Source: Pseudogulbenkiania ferrooxidans 2002
GTDB lineage: Bacteria > Pseudomonadota > Gammaproteobacteria > Burkholderiales > Chromobacteriaceae
Direction: 5' to 3'
Length of the DNA: 44,381 bases
Assembly (NCBI RefSeq): GCF_000174355.1
Contig: NZ_ACIS01000013.1
Coordinates: 38,250 to 82,630 of the forward strand
Below, in pieces: positions 14,699-23,338 of the stretch; position 1 is the stretch's first letter; every line of letters starts with the position of its first letter. The position numbers were made by a program, and so were the translations under genes. The notes under the pieces were generated by a model. It saw only the letters and a program-made list of their open reading frames with translations, was not told the origin of the DNA and made no database searches.

Positions 14699-15850
14699 TT
14701 ACAGGGCGTGGCAGCGATCGCCCTCGGTGAGGCCGATCCAGTCGATGCTCACCCCCTTGCCGAAGCCGATCACCTTGAACAGTTCACCCATCTCGTTGGG
14801 TGAGAGCAGCTTCTGCACCGCCGCGACGCGCGGGGCGTAGCGGGCGACGTCGTCCGGATCGAGCTGTTGCAGCAGCGCGGTGATGCCGGCGTTGACCAGG
14901 AACTGCGCCTGCGTGGTGTAGCCGATCAGGTCGAGCCCGGCGTCGGTGCCGGCCAGCGCCACGGCGGTGAAGTCGACATGGCTGGTGAGATCCATCAGGC
15001 CGGGCAGGTAGAACGGGTCGTCCACGGTGTGGTGGCGGTAGTGGCCGATCAGCGTGCCCATGTGGCGCTGCGGGTGGTAGTACTCGCGTTCGGGGAAGCC
15101 ATAGTCGATCAGGAGGATGGCGCCACGTACCAGGCGCGCGGCCAGGGTGGCGATGAAGGCGCGGTTGGCCAGGCTGACTTCCGACAGGTAGCCGGCCGCC
15201 TCGGGGGGGAGCGCGGCGGCCACGGCGGCGAGCCGGGGATCGGCGATGGGGCGGTCTTCCCAGGCGAAGGCGCCGTCGCGCACGGTGACGCCGCGCTGTT
15301 GCGGCGTCGGGGTCCAGTGCAGCAGCTCGCAGGGCATGGCGTCGAGCACTTCGTTGCCGATGATGACGCCGTCGAACTGTTCCGGCAGCTCGCTCAGCCA
15401 TTCGACGCGGCCGGCGAGGTGCGGCAGGGCTTCGGCCAACGTTTGCCGCTGGCGCTCGACCAGGTCGGCGGAGAGGTCGATGATGGCGTAGCGCTCGGGC
15501 AGTTGGCCGAGCGCTTCCAGCTCGGTGAGAATGTCGACGGCGAGACGGCCGGTGCCGGCGCCGAATTCGTAGAGCGTGCCGCCGGTCTGCGGCAGCAGCT
15601 CGGCGAGCTGGCGCGCCAGGGTGCGGCCGAAGTAGGGCGATAGCTCGGGCGCGGTGACGAAGTCGCCGGCGGCGCCGAACTTGCGGCTGCCGGCGCTGTA
15701 GTAGCCGAGGCTGGGGGCGTACAGCGCCAGTTCCATGTAGCGCGAGAACGGAATCCAGCCGTCGTGGGTGGCGATCTCGGCGGCGATGTGGCGGGAGAGC
15801 TCTTGGCTGACGGCCAGGGCGGCGGCGTCGGGGGCGGGTAACTGGGTCAT
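14699..15850 (-). CDS. SAM-dependent methyltransferase, NDUFAF7/MidA-like family
   Basis: This 383-residue protein belongs to the family of mitochondrial NDUFAF7 (Methyltransf_28). It has the N-terminal signature DGWIPFSRYMELALYAP-GYY, a SAM-binding loop YEFGAGTGRLA (about 92-102), and the conserved IIGNEVLDAMPCELLHW segment. In eukaryotes the relative methylates an arginine of complex I; the bacterial target is not established. The ATG at 15850 (MTQLPAPDAAALAV) is chosen. The upstream extension is Pro-rich and overlaps the divergent gene. The gene is divergent from the SDR gene with a 100-bp spacer. One copy of the GTTGGCCGAA motif lies inside it. Confidence 0.88.
   Translation of the reverse strand: MTQLPAPDAAALAVSQELSRHIAAEIATHDGWIPFSRYMELALYAPSLGYYSAGSRKFGAAGDFVTAPELSPYFGRTLARQLAELLPQTGGTLYEFGAGTGRLAVDILTELEALGQLPERYAIIDLSADLVERQRQTLAEALPHLAGRVEWLSELPEQFDGVIIGNEVLDAMPCELLHWTPTPQQRGVTVRDGAFAWEDRPIADPRLAAVAAALPPEAAGYLSEVSLANRAFIATLAARLVRGAILLIDYGFPEREYYHPQRHMGTLIGHYRHHTVDDPFYLPGLMDLTSHVDFTAVALAGTDAGLDLIGYTTQAQFLVNAGITALLQQLDPDDVARYAPRVAAVQKLLSPNEMGELFKVIGFGKGVSIDWIGLTEGDRCHAL
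15431..15440 (-). repeat. DUS-like motif copy
   Basis: Exact GTTGGCCGAA on the minus strand with flanks AAC and GCC, inside the methyltransferase gene. It encodes Leu-Ala-Glu with the uncommon TTG leucine codon. Confidence 0.6.
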
Positions 15851-15950
15851 GGCGTGGCTTGCGGTAGAATTGGACGAATTGTCGGCCAATTCCGCCGTGC
15901 CGGAAAGAGGCGGGATGGGCGGCGGCGCGACAGACAAGGGGAGAGGGGCG

Positions 15951-16694
15951 ATGGGCGAGGGCAAGGTGGTGCTGATTACCGGCGGCGCGCGCCGGGTGGG
16001 TGCGGGCATTGCCCGTCATCTGCACGCGGGGGGCTCGCGGCTGGTGTTGCATTACCGCGGTTCGCGCGCCGAGGCGGAAAGCCTGGCCCTGGAGCTGAAC
16101 GCGGTGCGGCGCGGTTCGGTGGTGCTGGTGCAGGCCGACCTGCACGACATCGCCGGGCTGCCGCGCCTGGTGGAGACCGCGCTCGAGGCGTTCGGCCGGC
16201 TCGATGGGCTGGTCAACAACGCCTCCAGCTTCTTCCCCTCCGGCATCGGCCATATCGACGAGGCGGTGTGGTACGACCTGATGGGCAGCAACCTGAAGGC
16301 GCCGCTGTTTCTGGCGCAGGCCGCCGCGCCGTATCTGAGAGCGAGCGGCGGCGCCATCGTCGGCATCGTCGACATCCACGCCGAGCGGCCGATGAAGTCG
16401 CACGTGGTGTACAACCTGGCCAAGGCCGGCCATGCCCAGCTGATCCGCAGCCTGGCGATCGAGCTGGCACCCGAGGTGCGCGTCAACGGCGTGGCGCCGG
16501 GCAGCAACCTCTGGCCGGAGGGCGAGTCGTTCTTCGACGAGGAGCACAAGCGCCGCATCGAGGCGAGCATCCCGCTGGCGCGCATCGGTACGCCGGAGGA
16601 TATCGCGCGCGCGGTGAAATTCCTGCTGTTCGACGCCGCTTACGTCACCGGGCAGGTGCTGGCGGTGGATGGCGGCAGGAGCGTGGTGTTGTAG
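15951..16694 (+). CDS. Pteridine reductase-like short-chain dehydrogenase (FolM-like)
   Basis: This 247-residue NADPH-dependent SDR has a glycine-rich start TGGARRVGAGIARHL (TGxxxRxG, the pteridine reductase variant). It also has an NNAS motif and the catalytic YNLAK (Tyr-x-x-x-Lys). The C-terminal VTGQVLAVDGGRSV block is typical of SDRs. Pteridine reductases reduce dihydrobiopterin or dihydrofolate, so a role in folate/pterin salvage is likely. The ATG at 15951 follows a GAGAGGGG site; an ATG at 15915 is possible, but the added residues are low-complexity. It is followed by ttcA after 71 bp. Confidence 0.85.
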   Translation: MGEGKVVLITGGARRVGAGIARHLHAGGSRLVLHYRGSRAEAESLALELNAVRRGSVVLVQADLHDIAGLPRLVETALEAFGRLDGLVNNASSFFPSGIGHIDEAVWYDLMGSNLKAPLFLAQAAAPYLRASGGAIVGIVDIHAERPMKSHVVYNLAKAGHAQLIRSLAIELAPEVRVNGVAPGSNLWPEGESFFDEEHKRRIEASIPLARIGTPEDIARAVKFLLFDAAYVTGQVLAVDGGRSVVL

Positions 16695-16765
16695 TGTCGG
16701 CCATGACAGGCGCCCCCGATTCGCGCTAAAATCGCCTGTTTTTCAATTTCTTAGCTGTTCCTTCC

Positions 16766-17728
16766 ATGTCCGATATCCAAACCCTCGACGCCAAGGCGCA
16801 GAAGGCGCTGTTCGAGGCCAACAAGCTGGCCAAGCGGCTGCGCCACCACGTCGGCGACGCCATCAACGATTTCAACATGATCGAGCAGGGCGACCGCGTC
16901 ATGGTCTGCCTGTCCGGCGGCAAGGACAGCTTCGCCCTGCTCGACATCCTGCTCGGACTGCAGAAGTCGGCGCCGATCGATTTCTCCATCGTCGCGGTCA
17001 ACCTCGACCAGAAGCAGCCGGGCTTTCCCGAACACGTGCTGCCGGAGTACCTGACGGCGATCGGCGTCGAGTACCGCATCGTCGAGGAAGATACCTACTC
17101 CATCGTCAAGCGCGTGATCCCCGAGGGCAAGACCACCTGCAGCCTGTGCTCGCGCCTGCGCCGCGGCATCCTGTACCGCGTGGCCGACGAGCTGGGGGCG
17201 ACCAAGATCGCGCTCGGCCACCATCGCGACGACATGCTGCATACCTTGTTCCTCAACATGTTCTACGGCGGCAAGCTGAAGTCGATGCCGCCCAAGCTGG
17301 TGAGCGATGACGGCAAGCACATGGTGATCCGCCCGCTGGCGTACTGCCGCGAGAAGGACCTGGAGCGCTACGCCAGGCTGCGCGAGTTCCCGATCATCCC
17401 GTGCAACCTGTGCGGCTCGCAGCCCAACCTGCAGCGCCAGGTGGTGAAGGAGATGGTCAACGACTGGGACAAGCGCTTCCCGGGCCGCCTGGAGAGCATG
17501 TTCCGCGCGCTGCAGAACGTGGTGCCGTCGCACCTGGCCGATACCGGCCTGTTCGACTTCGCCGGGCTCAAGACCGGGGACGCGCCGTTCGCCGACGGCG
17601 ACACTGCTTTCGACAAGGAAGAATTCCGCGATCCGCCGCTGCCGGGCGACGACGAGTTGGCCGAAGCGCAGCGTCGCACCATCAGCATCCTCGACTCCCG
17701 CCCGAAGGAGACCTCCTGTGGCGGGTAG
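16766..17728 (+). CDS. ttcA: tRNA 2-thiocytidine(32) synthetase TtcA
   Basis: This 320-residue PP-loop enzyme thiolates cytidine 32 in certain tRNAs. The ATP-pyrophosphatase loop is SGGKDS (50-55). Two CxxC motifs, CSLC (125-128) and CNLC (213-216), bind the [4Fe-4S] cluster. LGHHRDD (150-156) is the typical PP-loop family signature. Length is usual for the family. The C terminus overlaps the next gene by 11 bp, whose ribosome site lies inside ttcA, so the two are coupled. Confidence 0.96.
   Translation: MSDIQTLDAKAQKALFEANKLAKRLRHHVGDAINDFNMIEQGDRVMVCLSGGKDSFALLDILLGLQKSAPIDFSIVAVNLDQKQPGFPEHVLPEYLTAIGVEYRIVEEDTYSIVKRVIPEGKTTCSLCSRLRRGILYRVADELGATKIALGHHRDDMLHTLFLNMFYGGKLKSMPPKLVSDDGKHMVIRPLAYCREKDLERYARLREFPIIPCNLCGSQPNLQRQVVKEMVNDWDKRFPGRLESMFRALQNVVPSHLADTGLFDFAGLKTGDAPFADGDTAFDKEEFRDPPLPGDDELAEAQRRTISILDSRPKETSCGG
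17656..17665 (+). repeat. DUS-like motif copy
   Basis: Exact GTTGGCCGAA inside ttcA, followed by GCG. It is read as Leu-Ala-Glu with a TTG leucine codon. Confidence 0.6.
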
Positions 17729-18518
17729 AGCGCGTCATCCGTTCCGCCGCCGCGTGCGCGACGGCGTGGACGCCATGCCGGAGGTGGAAATCTCCGAGGT
17801 GGGCGGCATCCGTTCGCTGCACCTGGGCTCGGAGACGGTGCAAAGCTCGATGGACGTGGACGACCCGGTGCGGCTGGTGCTGTCGTACAGCCGCGCCATG
17901 ATGGGCTTTCTGCTGTTCAATCCGGAGCCGCGCCACATCCTGCAGATCGGCCTGGGCGGCGGCTCGTTCGCCCGCTACATCGACTTCTACCTGCGCGACG
18001 CCAAGAGCGTGGCGGTGGACATCAACCCGCAGGTGATCAATGTGGCGCGCGCCTTCTTCGAGCTGCCGGAAGAGGGCGAGCGCTTCGAGATCGTCGAGGC
18101 CGACGGCGCCGACTACGTCAAGATCTTCCGCGGCTCGACCGACGCCATCCTGGTGGACGGCTTCGACGGGCTGCAGATCGTCGACGCGCTGACCACCGAG
18201 GCGTTCTTCGAGGACTGCAAGCGCGCGCTGGCGCCGGACGGCGTGTTCGTCGCCAACTGGTGGAGCGGCGACAAGCGCTACCACCAGTTCGTGGAGCGTC
18301 TGCTCGGGGTGTTCGAGGGGCGGGTGCTGGAGCTGCCGTCGGCCAGCCACGGCAATGTGGCGGTGATGGCCTTCGCCGGTTCGCCGGCGCTGACGCGTTT
18401 CGAGGGCCTGAAAAAACGCGCCGAGGAACTGGAGGCGCGCTTCGGGCTCGAATTTCCGGAGTTTGTCAGCCGGCTCAAGTCGACCAATCAGCACAGCGAC
18501 AACCGCCTGCTGATTTAA
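17718..18518 (+). CDS. Spermidine synthase-like methyltransferase-fold protein
   Basis: This 266-residue protein has the spermidine/spermine synthase fold. It has a nucleotide-binding [12 protein letters not shown] loop (about 75-86), an acidic [10 protein letters not shown] strand (about 98-107), and a later AILVDGFDG (about 140-148). The GTG at 17718 is supported by an AAGGAG site. Bona fide SpeE enzymes have GGGDG and a catalytic Asp in a defined place; this one is GGGSF, so the polyamine activity is uncertain. Relatives are often annotated as spermidine synthase-like. It is translationally coupled to ttcA. Confidence 0.78.
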   Translation: MAGRARHPFRRRVRDGVDAMPEVEISEVGGIRSLHLGSETVQSSMDVDDPVRLVLSYSRAMMGFLLFNPEPRHILQIGLGGGSFARYIDFYLRDAKSVAVDINPQVINVARAFFELPEEGERFEIVEADGADYVKIFRGSTDAILVDGFDGLQIVDALTTEAFFEDCKRALAPDGVFVANWWSGDKRYHQFVERLLGVFEGRVLELPSASHGNVAVMAFAGSPALTRFEGLKKRAEELEARFGLEFPEFVSRLKSTNQHSDNRLLI

Positions 18519-18530
18519 TAGAGGCTGGCG

Positions 18531-18536
18531 TATAAT
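18531..18536 (+). promoter_or_regulatory. Candidate -10 box for the glycan operon
   Basis: A consensus TATAAT lies 13 bp after the upstream stop and about 103 bp before the wbpB-like start. No good -35 hexamer is visible at 16-18 bp, so an activator may be needed, or the match may be chance. Confidence 0.35.
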
Positions 18537-18540
18537 GACG

Positions 18541-18617
18541 CCGGTGTGGCGGAGCGGCGCTGGCCAGCCTGTCACGCCACCGGATCGATGTGGGCGGCCC
18601 AGGCCGCCCTTTGCCTT
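18541..18617 (+). promoter_or_regulatory. Structured leader: hairpin then terminator-like stem before the glycan operon
   Basis: Between the candidate -10 box and the first glycan gene lie two structures. The first is an imperfect stem (18541-18551 with 18575-18583). The second is a strong 8-bp stem (18592-18599 with 18602-18609) followed by TTT and, after GCC, TTTT. The second ends only about 22 bp before the gene start. It can be the terminator of the upstream gene or an attenuator of the glycan operon. No RfaH ops-type GGCGGTAGC was found. Confidence 0.45.
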
Positions 18618-18638
18618 TTCCAGAAAGACCAGAACACC

Positions 18639-19703
18639 ATGCAAGCTGCCCATCAGGCCCCGATCACCGACCGCAAGATCCGCTTCGCGCTGGTCGGTTG
18701 CGGCCGCATCGCCCAGAACCACTTTGCCGCGCTGGAGAAGCACGCCGAGCGCGCCGAATTGACCGACGTGTGCGATATCGACCCGGCGGCGCTGGCCGCC
18801 GCGGTGGCGCGCACCGGCGCGCGCGGCCACGCCAGCCTGGCCGCGCTGCTGGCCGAGACCCGGGCCGACATCGTGATCCTGACCAGCCCGTCCGGGCTGC
18901 ATCCGGCGCAGAGCATCGAGTGCTCCGAGGCCGGCTTCCACGTCATGACCGAGAAGCCGATGGCGACGCGCTGGGAGGACGGCCTGGCCATGGTGAAGGC
19001 CTCCGACCGCGCCGGACGCCGCCTGTTCGTGGTCAAGCAGAACCGCCGCAACGCCACGCTGCAGCTCCTGAAGCGCGCCATGGAAGAGAAGCGCTTCGGT
19101 CGCCTCTACATGGTCAACGTCAACGTGTTCTGGACCCGGCCGCAGGAGTACTACGACTCGGCCGCCTGGCGCGGCACCTGGGAGTTCGACGGCGGCGCCT
19201 TCATGAACCAGGCCAGCCATTACGTCGACCTGCTGGACTGGCTGATCGGCCCGGTGGAGAGCGTGCAGGCCTATACCGCGACGCTGGCGCGCAACATCGA
19301 GGTGGAGGACACCGGCACCGTCAGCGTCAAGTGGCGCTCGGGCGCGCTGGGCAGCATGAACGTGACGATGCTGACCTACCCCAAGAACCTGGAAGGCTCG
19401 ATCACCATCATCGGCGAGAAGGGCACGGTGCGCGTCGGCGGCGTGGCGGTGAACGAGGTGCAGCACTGGGAGTTCGCCGAGCCGCATCCGATGGACGACG
19501 AGATCCAGAGCGCCAGCTACGCCACCACCAGCGTGTACGGTTTCGGCCACCCGCTCTACTACGACAACGTGATCAACGTGATGCAGGGCAAGGCCGATCC
19601 GGAGACCGACGGGCGCGAGGGCCTGAAGTCGCTGGAATTGCTGATCGCGATGTATCTGTCGGCGCGCGACGGCCGCCGCGTCAGCCTGCCGCTCGACTAC
19701 TGA
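18639..19703 (+). CDS. wbpB: UDP-GlcNAcA 3-dehydrogenase (WbpB/WlbA-like)
   Basis: This 354-residue Gfo/Idh/MocA oxidoreductase has an N-terminal Rossmann motif GCGRIAQNH and the EKPMA signature. It also carries the substrate-domain segment GGAFMNQASHYVDLLDWL typical of WbpB/WlbA. These enzymes oxidise C3 of UDP-N-acetyl-glucosaminuronic acid. The neighbouring wbpD- and wbpE-like genes carry out the next two steps, which makes the assignment strong. The start at 18639 is chosen to fit the family N terminus; its ribosome site is weak. The UDP-GlcNAc 6-dehydrogenase (WbpA) that makes its substrate is not in the window. Confidence 0.9.
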   Translation: MQAAHQAPITDRKIRFALVGCGRIAQNHFAALEKHAERAELTDVCDIDPAALAAAVARTGARGHASLAALLAETRADIVILTSPSGLHPAQSIECSEAGFHVMTEKPMATRWEDGLAMVKASDRAGRRLFVVKQNRRNATLQLLKRAMEEKRFGRLYMVNVNVFWTRPQEYYDSAAWRGTWEFDGGAFMNQASHYVDLLDWLIGPVESVQAYTATLARNIEVEDTGTVSVKWRSGALGSMNVTMLTYPKNLEGSITIIGEKGTVRVGGVAVNEVQHWEFAEPHPMDDEIQSASYATTSVYGFGHPLYYDNVINVMQGKADPETDGREGLKSLELLIAMYLSARDGRRVSLPLDY

Positions 19704-19764
19704 TTCCCGTGGCCCGCCGCCGGCGGGCCGCTCCCGTTTTCACCGTGTTACCCGAAGCAACATC

Positions 19765-20301
19765 ATGGCGGACGAAAAGAAAGAACCCTGGCTCAATTAT
19801 CTGGCGCTGACCACCGTCATCCTGGCGGTGTGCGCCACGCTGTCCACCTTCAAGGGCGGCAGTTTCTCCACGCGCAGCGTCATCACCCAGGCCCAGGCCT
19901 CGGACCAGTGGGCCTATTACCAGGCCAAGAGCATCAAGAGCAACCTCTACGAGATGGAGCGCGACCGCCTGCAGCTGGCGCTGGACAACCTGCCGCCGCA
20001 GGTCGAGCCGACGGTGCGCGAGCGCTACGCCAAAACGCTGCAGCAGGCCGCCGAGCGCGCCGCGCGCTACAACCAGGAGCGCAAGGACATCGAGCAGAAG
20101 GCGCGTACCCTGGAGGCCGAGCGCGACAGCGCGCAGCGCCAGGGCAAACCGTTCGGCATGGCGGTGATCTTCCTGCAGGTGGCGATCCTGATCTCCTCGA
20201 TCGCCGGCCTGTTCAAGAAAAAGGCCGTCTGGCTCGCCGCGCTGCCGGTGGCCCTGCTCGGCCTGGTGTTTTTCGTCGACGGTTTTTTCCTGTTTTTCTG
20301 A
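19765..20301 (+). CDS. DUF4337-family membrane protein
   Basis: This 178-residue protein has an N-terminal membrane segment (LNYLALTTVILAVCATLSTF, about 10-29), a charged helical middle (about 60-130), and two C-terminal hydrophobic segments. This matches DUF4337, a family of unknown role. It is placed between wbpB and wbpD, with 61 bp before and 18 bp after, so it is part of the operon. That position is unexpected for a sugar-nucleotide pathway. A scaffold role at the membrane is conceivable but unsupported. Confidence 0.75.
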   Translation: MADEKKEPWLNYLALTTVILAVCATLSTFKGGSFSTRSVITQAQASDQWAYYQAKSIKSNLYEMERDRLQLALDNLPPQVEPTVRERYAKTLQQAAERAARYNQERKDIEQKARTLEAERDSAQRQGKPFGMAVIFLQVAILISSIAGLFKKKAVWLAALPVALLGLVFFVDGFFLFF

Positions 20302-20319
20302 TTGCGTGAGGGCACCCGC

Positions 20320-20886
20320 ATGACCTATCTCGTTCACCCCACTTCCATCGTCGACGACGGCGCCACCATCGGCGCCGGCACCCGCATCTGGCACTGGGCG
20401 CACATCTGCGCCGGCGCGGTGATCGGCGAGCGCTGTTCGTTCGGCCAGAACGTGTTCGTCGGCAACGACGTCATCATCGGCGACAACGTCAAGGTGCAGA
20501 ACAACGTGTCGATCTACGACGCGGTGACGCTGGAGGACGACGTGTTCTGCGGCCCCTCCATGGTGTTCACCAACGTCAACAATCCGCGCAGCCACGTCAG
20601 CCGCAAGCACGAATACCGCCGCACCCTGGTGAAGAAGGGCGCCACCATCGGCGCCAACGCCACCGTGGTGTGCGGCCACACCATCGGCGAGTACGCCTTC
20701 ATCGGCGCCGGCGCGGTGGTGACGCACGACGTGCCGGCCTACGCCCTGATGGTCGGCGCCCCGGCCTACCGCATGGGCTGGATGTGCGCCTGCGGCGAGC
20801 GCCTGTCGGACATGATCGGCGAGCACGCCTGCCCGGGCTGCGGCACCAACTACGACATCGGCGGCAACCACTGCACGCCGTTCTGA
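20320..20886 (+). CDS. wbpD: UDP-2-acetamido-3-amino-glucuronate N-acetyltransferase (WbpD/WlbB-like)
   Basis: This 188-residue protein is a left-handed beta-helix acetyltransferase with many hexapeptide repeats (for example [25 protein letters not shown]). It ends in a small zinc-ribbon-like tail (CACGERL...CPGCG, about 153-173), which is typical of WbpD/WlbB. It acetylates the 3-amino group to give the 2,3-diacetamido uronic acid. The start at 20320 is preferred to 20302, since the protein then begins at the usual [15 protein letters not shown]. The aminotransferase that makes its substrate follows 51 bp downstream. Confidence 0.92.
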   Translation: MTYLVHPTSIVDDGATIGAGTRIWHWAHICAGAVIGERCSFGQNVFVGNDVIIGDNVKVQNNVSIYDAVTLEDDVFCGPSMVFTNVNNPRSHVSRKHEYRRTLVKKGATIGANATVVCGHTIGEYAFIGAGAVVTHDVPAYALMVGAPAYRMGWMCACGERLSDMIGEHACPGCGTNYDIGGNHCTPF

Positions 20887-20896
20887 TCCCCAGCAA

Positions 20897-20922
20897 GGCT
20901 TCGGCCAACGTTGGCCGAAGCC
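20897..20922. repeat. Perfect 26-bp palindrome built from two DUS-like motifs
   Basis: Two 13-base half-sites (GTTGGCCGAAGCC and its inverse) are joined head to head without a spacer. It lies in the 51-bp gap between wbpD and wbpE. No T-run follows, so a strong intrinsic terminator is unlikely. It matches the 35803-35850 hairpin in sequence. Confidence 0.85.
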
Positions 20923-20937
20923 CGAGGAACGATTCCG

Positions 20938-22035
20938 ATGAGCATTCCGTTCATTGACCTGAAAGCGCAGTACCAGCACCTCAAGGCCGACATCGACGCG
21001 CGTATCCACGCCGTGCTCGACCACGGCCAGTACATCATGGGGCCGGAAGTGGCCGAGCTGGAGCGCGAGCTCGCCGCCTACGTCGGCGTCAAGCATTGCG
21101 TCGGCGTGGCCGACGGCACCACCGCGCTGCTGATCGCGCTGATGGCGCTGGGCATCCAGGCCGGCGACGAGGTGATCACCACGCCGTTCACCTTCATCGC
21201 CACCGGCGAGATGATCGCGCTGCTCGGCGCCACACCGGTGTTCGTCGACATCGACCCGGACAGCTACAACCTCGACCCGGCCAGGATCGAGGCGGCGATC
21301 ACGCCGAAGACGCGCGCCATCATGCCGGTGAGCCTCTATGGCCAGTGCGCCGACTTCGACGCCATCAACGCCATCGCCGCCAAGTACCATCTGCCGGTGA
21401 TCGAGGACGGCGCGCAGAGCTTCGGCGCCCGCTATAAGGGCAGGAAGTCCGGCGCGCTGTCGACCATCGGCTGCACCAGCTTCTTCCCGAGCAAGCCCTT
21501 GGGCTGCTACGGCGACGGCGGCGCCTGCTTCACCGACGACGACGCGCTGGCCAAGGCGATGCGCGAAATCCGCGTGCACGGCCAGGACCGCCGCTACCAC
21601 CACCCGGTGATCGGCCTCAACGGCCGCCTCGACACGCTCCAGGCCGCGGTGCTGCTGGCCAAGCTGCCGAGCTTCCCGGCAGAAGTCGCGGCCCGCGAGC
21701 GCATCGGCGCGCGCTACTCCGAACTGCTCAAGGACGTCGCACGCGTGCCCAGGTTGGCCGACGGCTGTTCCAGCGTGCATGCCCAGTACACCATCGAGGT
21801 GGACCGGCGCGACGCGGTGGCGGCCACGCTCAAGGAGCTGGGCGTGCCCACCGCGGTGCATTACCCGATCCCGCTGCACCTGCAGCCGGCCTTCGCCGCG
21901 CTCGGCCAGGGCGTGGGCAGCTTCCCCGTGGCCGAAGCGGCCGGGCAGCGCGTCATGAGCCTGCCGATGCACCCCTTCCTCGACGAGCCCACGCAGGATG
22001 CCGTCGTCGCCGCCGTGAAGAAGGCGCTGGCTTGA
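20938..22035 (+). CDS. wbpE: PLP aminotransferase (WbpE/WlbC-like)
   Basis: This 365-residue DegT/DnrJ/EryC1 aminotransferase is the third step of the 2,3-diamino-uronic acid pathway. It transfers an amino group to the 3-keto sugar made by WbpB. PLP-binding Lys186 lies in SFFPSKPLGCYGDGG, with the acidic IEDGAQSFGA segment before it (about 155-164). The start at 20938 matches the family N terminus (MSIPFIDLKAQYQHL). An upstream ATG at 20911 lies in the palindrome and is rejected. It reads straight into the flippase gene. Confidence 0.92.
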   Translation: MSIPFIDLKAQYQHLKADIDARIHAVLDHGQYIMGPEVAELERELAAYVGVKHCVGVADGTTALLIALMALGIQAGDEVITTPFTFIATGEMIALLGATPVFVDIDPDSYNLDPARIEAAITPKTRAIMPVSLYGQCADFDAINAIAAKYHLPVIEDGAQSFGARYKGRKSGALSTIGCTSFFPSKPLGCYGDGGACFTDDDALAKAMREIRVHGQDRRYHHPVIGLNGRLDTLQAAVLLAKLPSFPAEVAARERIGARYSELLKDVARVPRLADGCSSVHAQYTIEVDRRDAVAATLKELGVPTAVHYPIPLHLQPAFAALGQGVGSFPVAEAAGQRVMSLPMHPFLDEPTQDAVVAAVKKALA

Positions 22036-22048
22036 GCGCTGCCGAGCG

Positions 22049-23338
22049 ATGCTGAAAGGCGCCGTACAACGGCTGGTGGCAGGCGGCTTCGCCCGCAACG
22101 TGGCGACGCTGACCGGCGGCGCGGCGCTGGCGCAGCTGTTGCCGCTGGTGTTCGCGCCGCTGTTGACGCGGCTCTACAGTCCGGACGATTTCGGCCTGCT
22201 GGCGGTGTTTTCCGCCTGGCTCTCCAACCTGGCGGTGATCGCCACCGCGCGCTACGACATGGCCATCGTACTGCCCAAGGACGAGCGCGACGCCGAGCGC
22301 CTGATGACGCTGGCGCTGGCGATCAACCTGGCGCTGCTGCTGGTGCTCACCGCGCTGCTGCTGCCGGCGCACGGCTGGATCGCCGCCACGCTCGGCGCGC
22401 CGGCGCTGGGGCCGTGGCTGCTGGTGTTGCCGGGCGGGGTGTGGCTGGCGGGCAGCCTGCAGGCCTGGACCAGCTGGAACAACCGTCAGCGCCGCTACCC
22501 CGCCAACGCCCAGGGCCGGGTGATGCAATCGCTCGGGGTGACCCTGGCGCAGCTGGGCGCCGGCTGGGCCGGGCTGGGCTTTGCCGGCCTCATCGCCGGC
22601 TCGCTGGCGGGGCAGGCGCTGGCGCTGCTGGCGCAGGCGCGCGCCGATCTCGCCACGCGCCTGACCTGGCTGCGCGGCCACCGCCGCGCCGAGCTCGCCG
22701 CGCTGGCGCGGCGCTACGCCGAGTTTCCCAAGATCAACACCCCGCACGCCTTCGTGGTGGCGTTCCAGGATTCGCTGATGCTGGCCCTGCTGACCTCGCT
22801 CGCCGGGCATGCCGTGGTCGGCCAGTACGCGCTGGTGCTGCGCGTGCTGAAGCTGCCGGCGGCGTTGCTGGGGCAGGCGGTGTCGCAGGTGATCTTCCGC
22901 GACCTGGCCGAGGCGCACGCCCACGGCCGCGCCATGACACCGCTGTTGGCGCGCGCGCTGGCGGTGCTGGCCGGCGCCGCGCTGCTGCCGTTCGGGCTGC
23001 TGCTGGTGGCGGCCGAGCCGCTGTTCGGCTGGGTGTTCGGCGCCGGCTGGCGCGAGGCCGGGGTGATCGCGGCGACGCTGGTGCCGTACCTCGCGGCGGC
23101 CTTCGTCGCCGGACCGTGCTTCATGGTGCCGATGGTGATCGGACGCCAGCGCGCCTCCTTCCTGTTCGTGCTGATCGGCGTGGTGGTCAACATGGCGGCG
23201 TTCGCCGCGGTGTTCGTCGCCAGCCGCGACGCCCTGCTGGCGTTCAAGGTGATGTCCGGGGTGATGTCGCTGTATTTCGCGGCCTACGTGGCGTGGATCT
23301 TCCGCCTGTTGCGCCGCCTGGAGACTCATGGTGCTTGA
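22049..23338 (+). CDS. Polysaccharide flippase (Wzx/MATE-like)
   Basis: This 429-residue integral membrane protein has about 12 hydrophobic segments. The N-terminal pattern is typical of Wzx-type lipid-linked oligosaccharide translocases (LTGGAALAQLLPLVFAPLLTRLYSPDDFGLLAVF). It should flip the undecaprenyl-linked glycan unit made by the neighbouring glycosyltransferases to the periplasm. It starts 14 bp after wbpE and overlaps the next gene by 11 bp. No polymerase gene (Wzy) accompanies it here. Confidence 0.9.
   Translation: MLKGAVQRLVAGGFARNVATLTGGAALAQLLPLVFAPLLTRLYSPDDFGLLAVFSAWLSNLAVIATARYDMAIVLPKDERDAERLMTLALAINLALLLVLTALLLPAHGWIAATLGAPALGPWLLVLPGGVWLAGSLQAWTSWNNRQRRYPANAQGRVMQSLGVTLAQLGAGWAGLGFAGLIAGSLAGQALALLAQARADLATRLTWLRGHRRAELAALARRYAEFPKINTPHAFVVAFQDSLMLALLTSLAGHAVVGQYALVLRVLKLPAALLGQAVSQVIFRDLAEAHAHGRAMTPLLARALAVLAGAALLPFGLLLVAAEPLFGWVFGAGWREAGVIAATLVPYLAAAFVAGPCFMVPMVIGRQRASFLFVLIGVVVNMAAFAAVFVASRDALLAFKVMSGVMSLYFAAYVAWIFRLLRRLETHGA

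Noticed and set aside
19681-22098. An 805-codon minus-strand open frame, with others like it opposite the glycan genes
   Set aside because: It is antisense to well-supported genes. Its protein is low-complexity His/Arg/Gly/Ala-rich, typical of shadow frames in GC-rich DNA.
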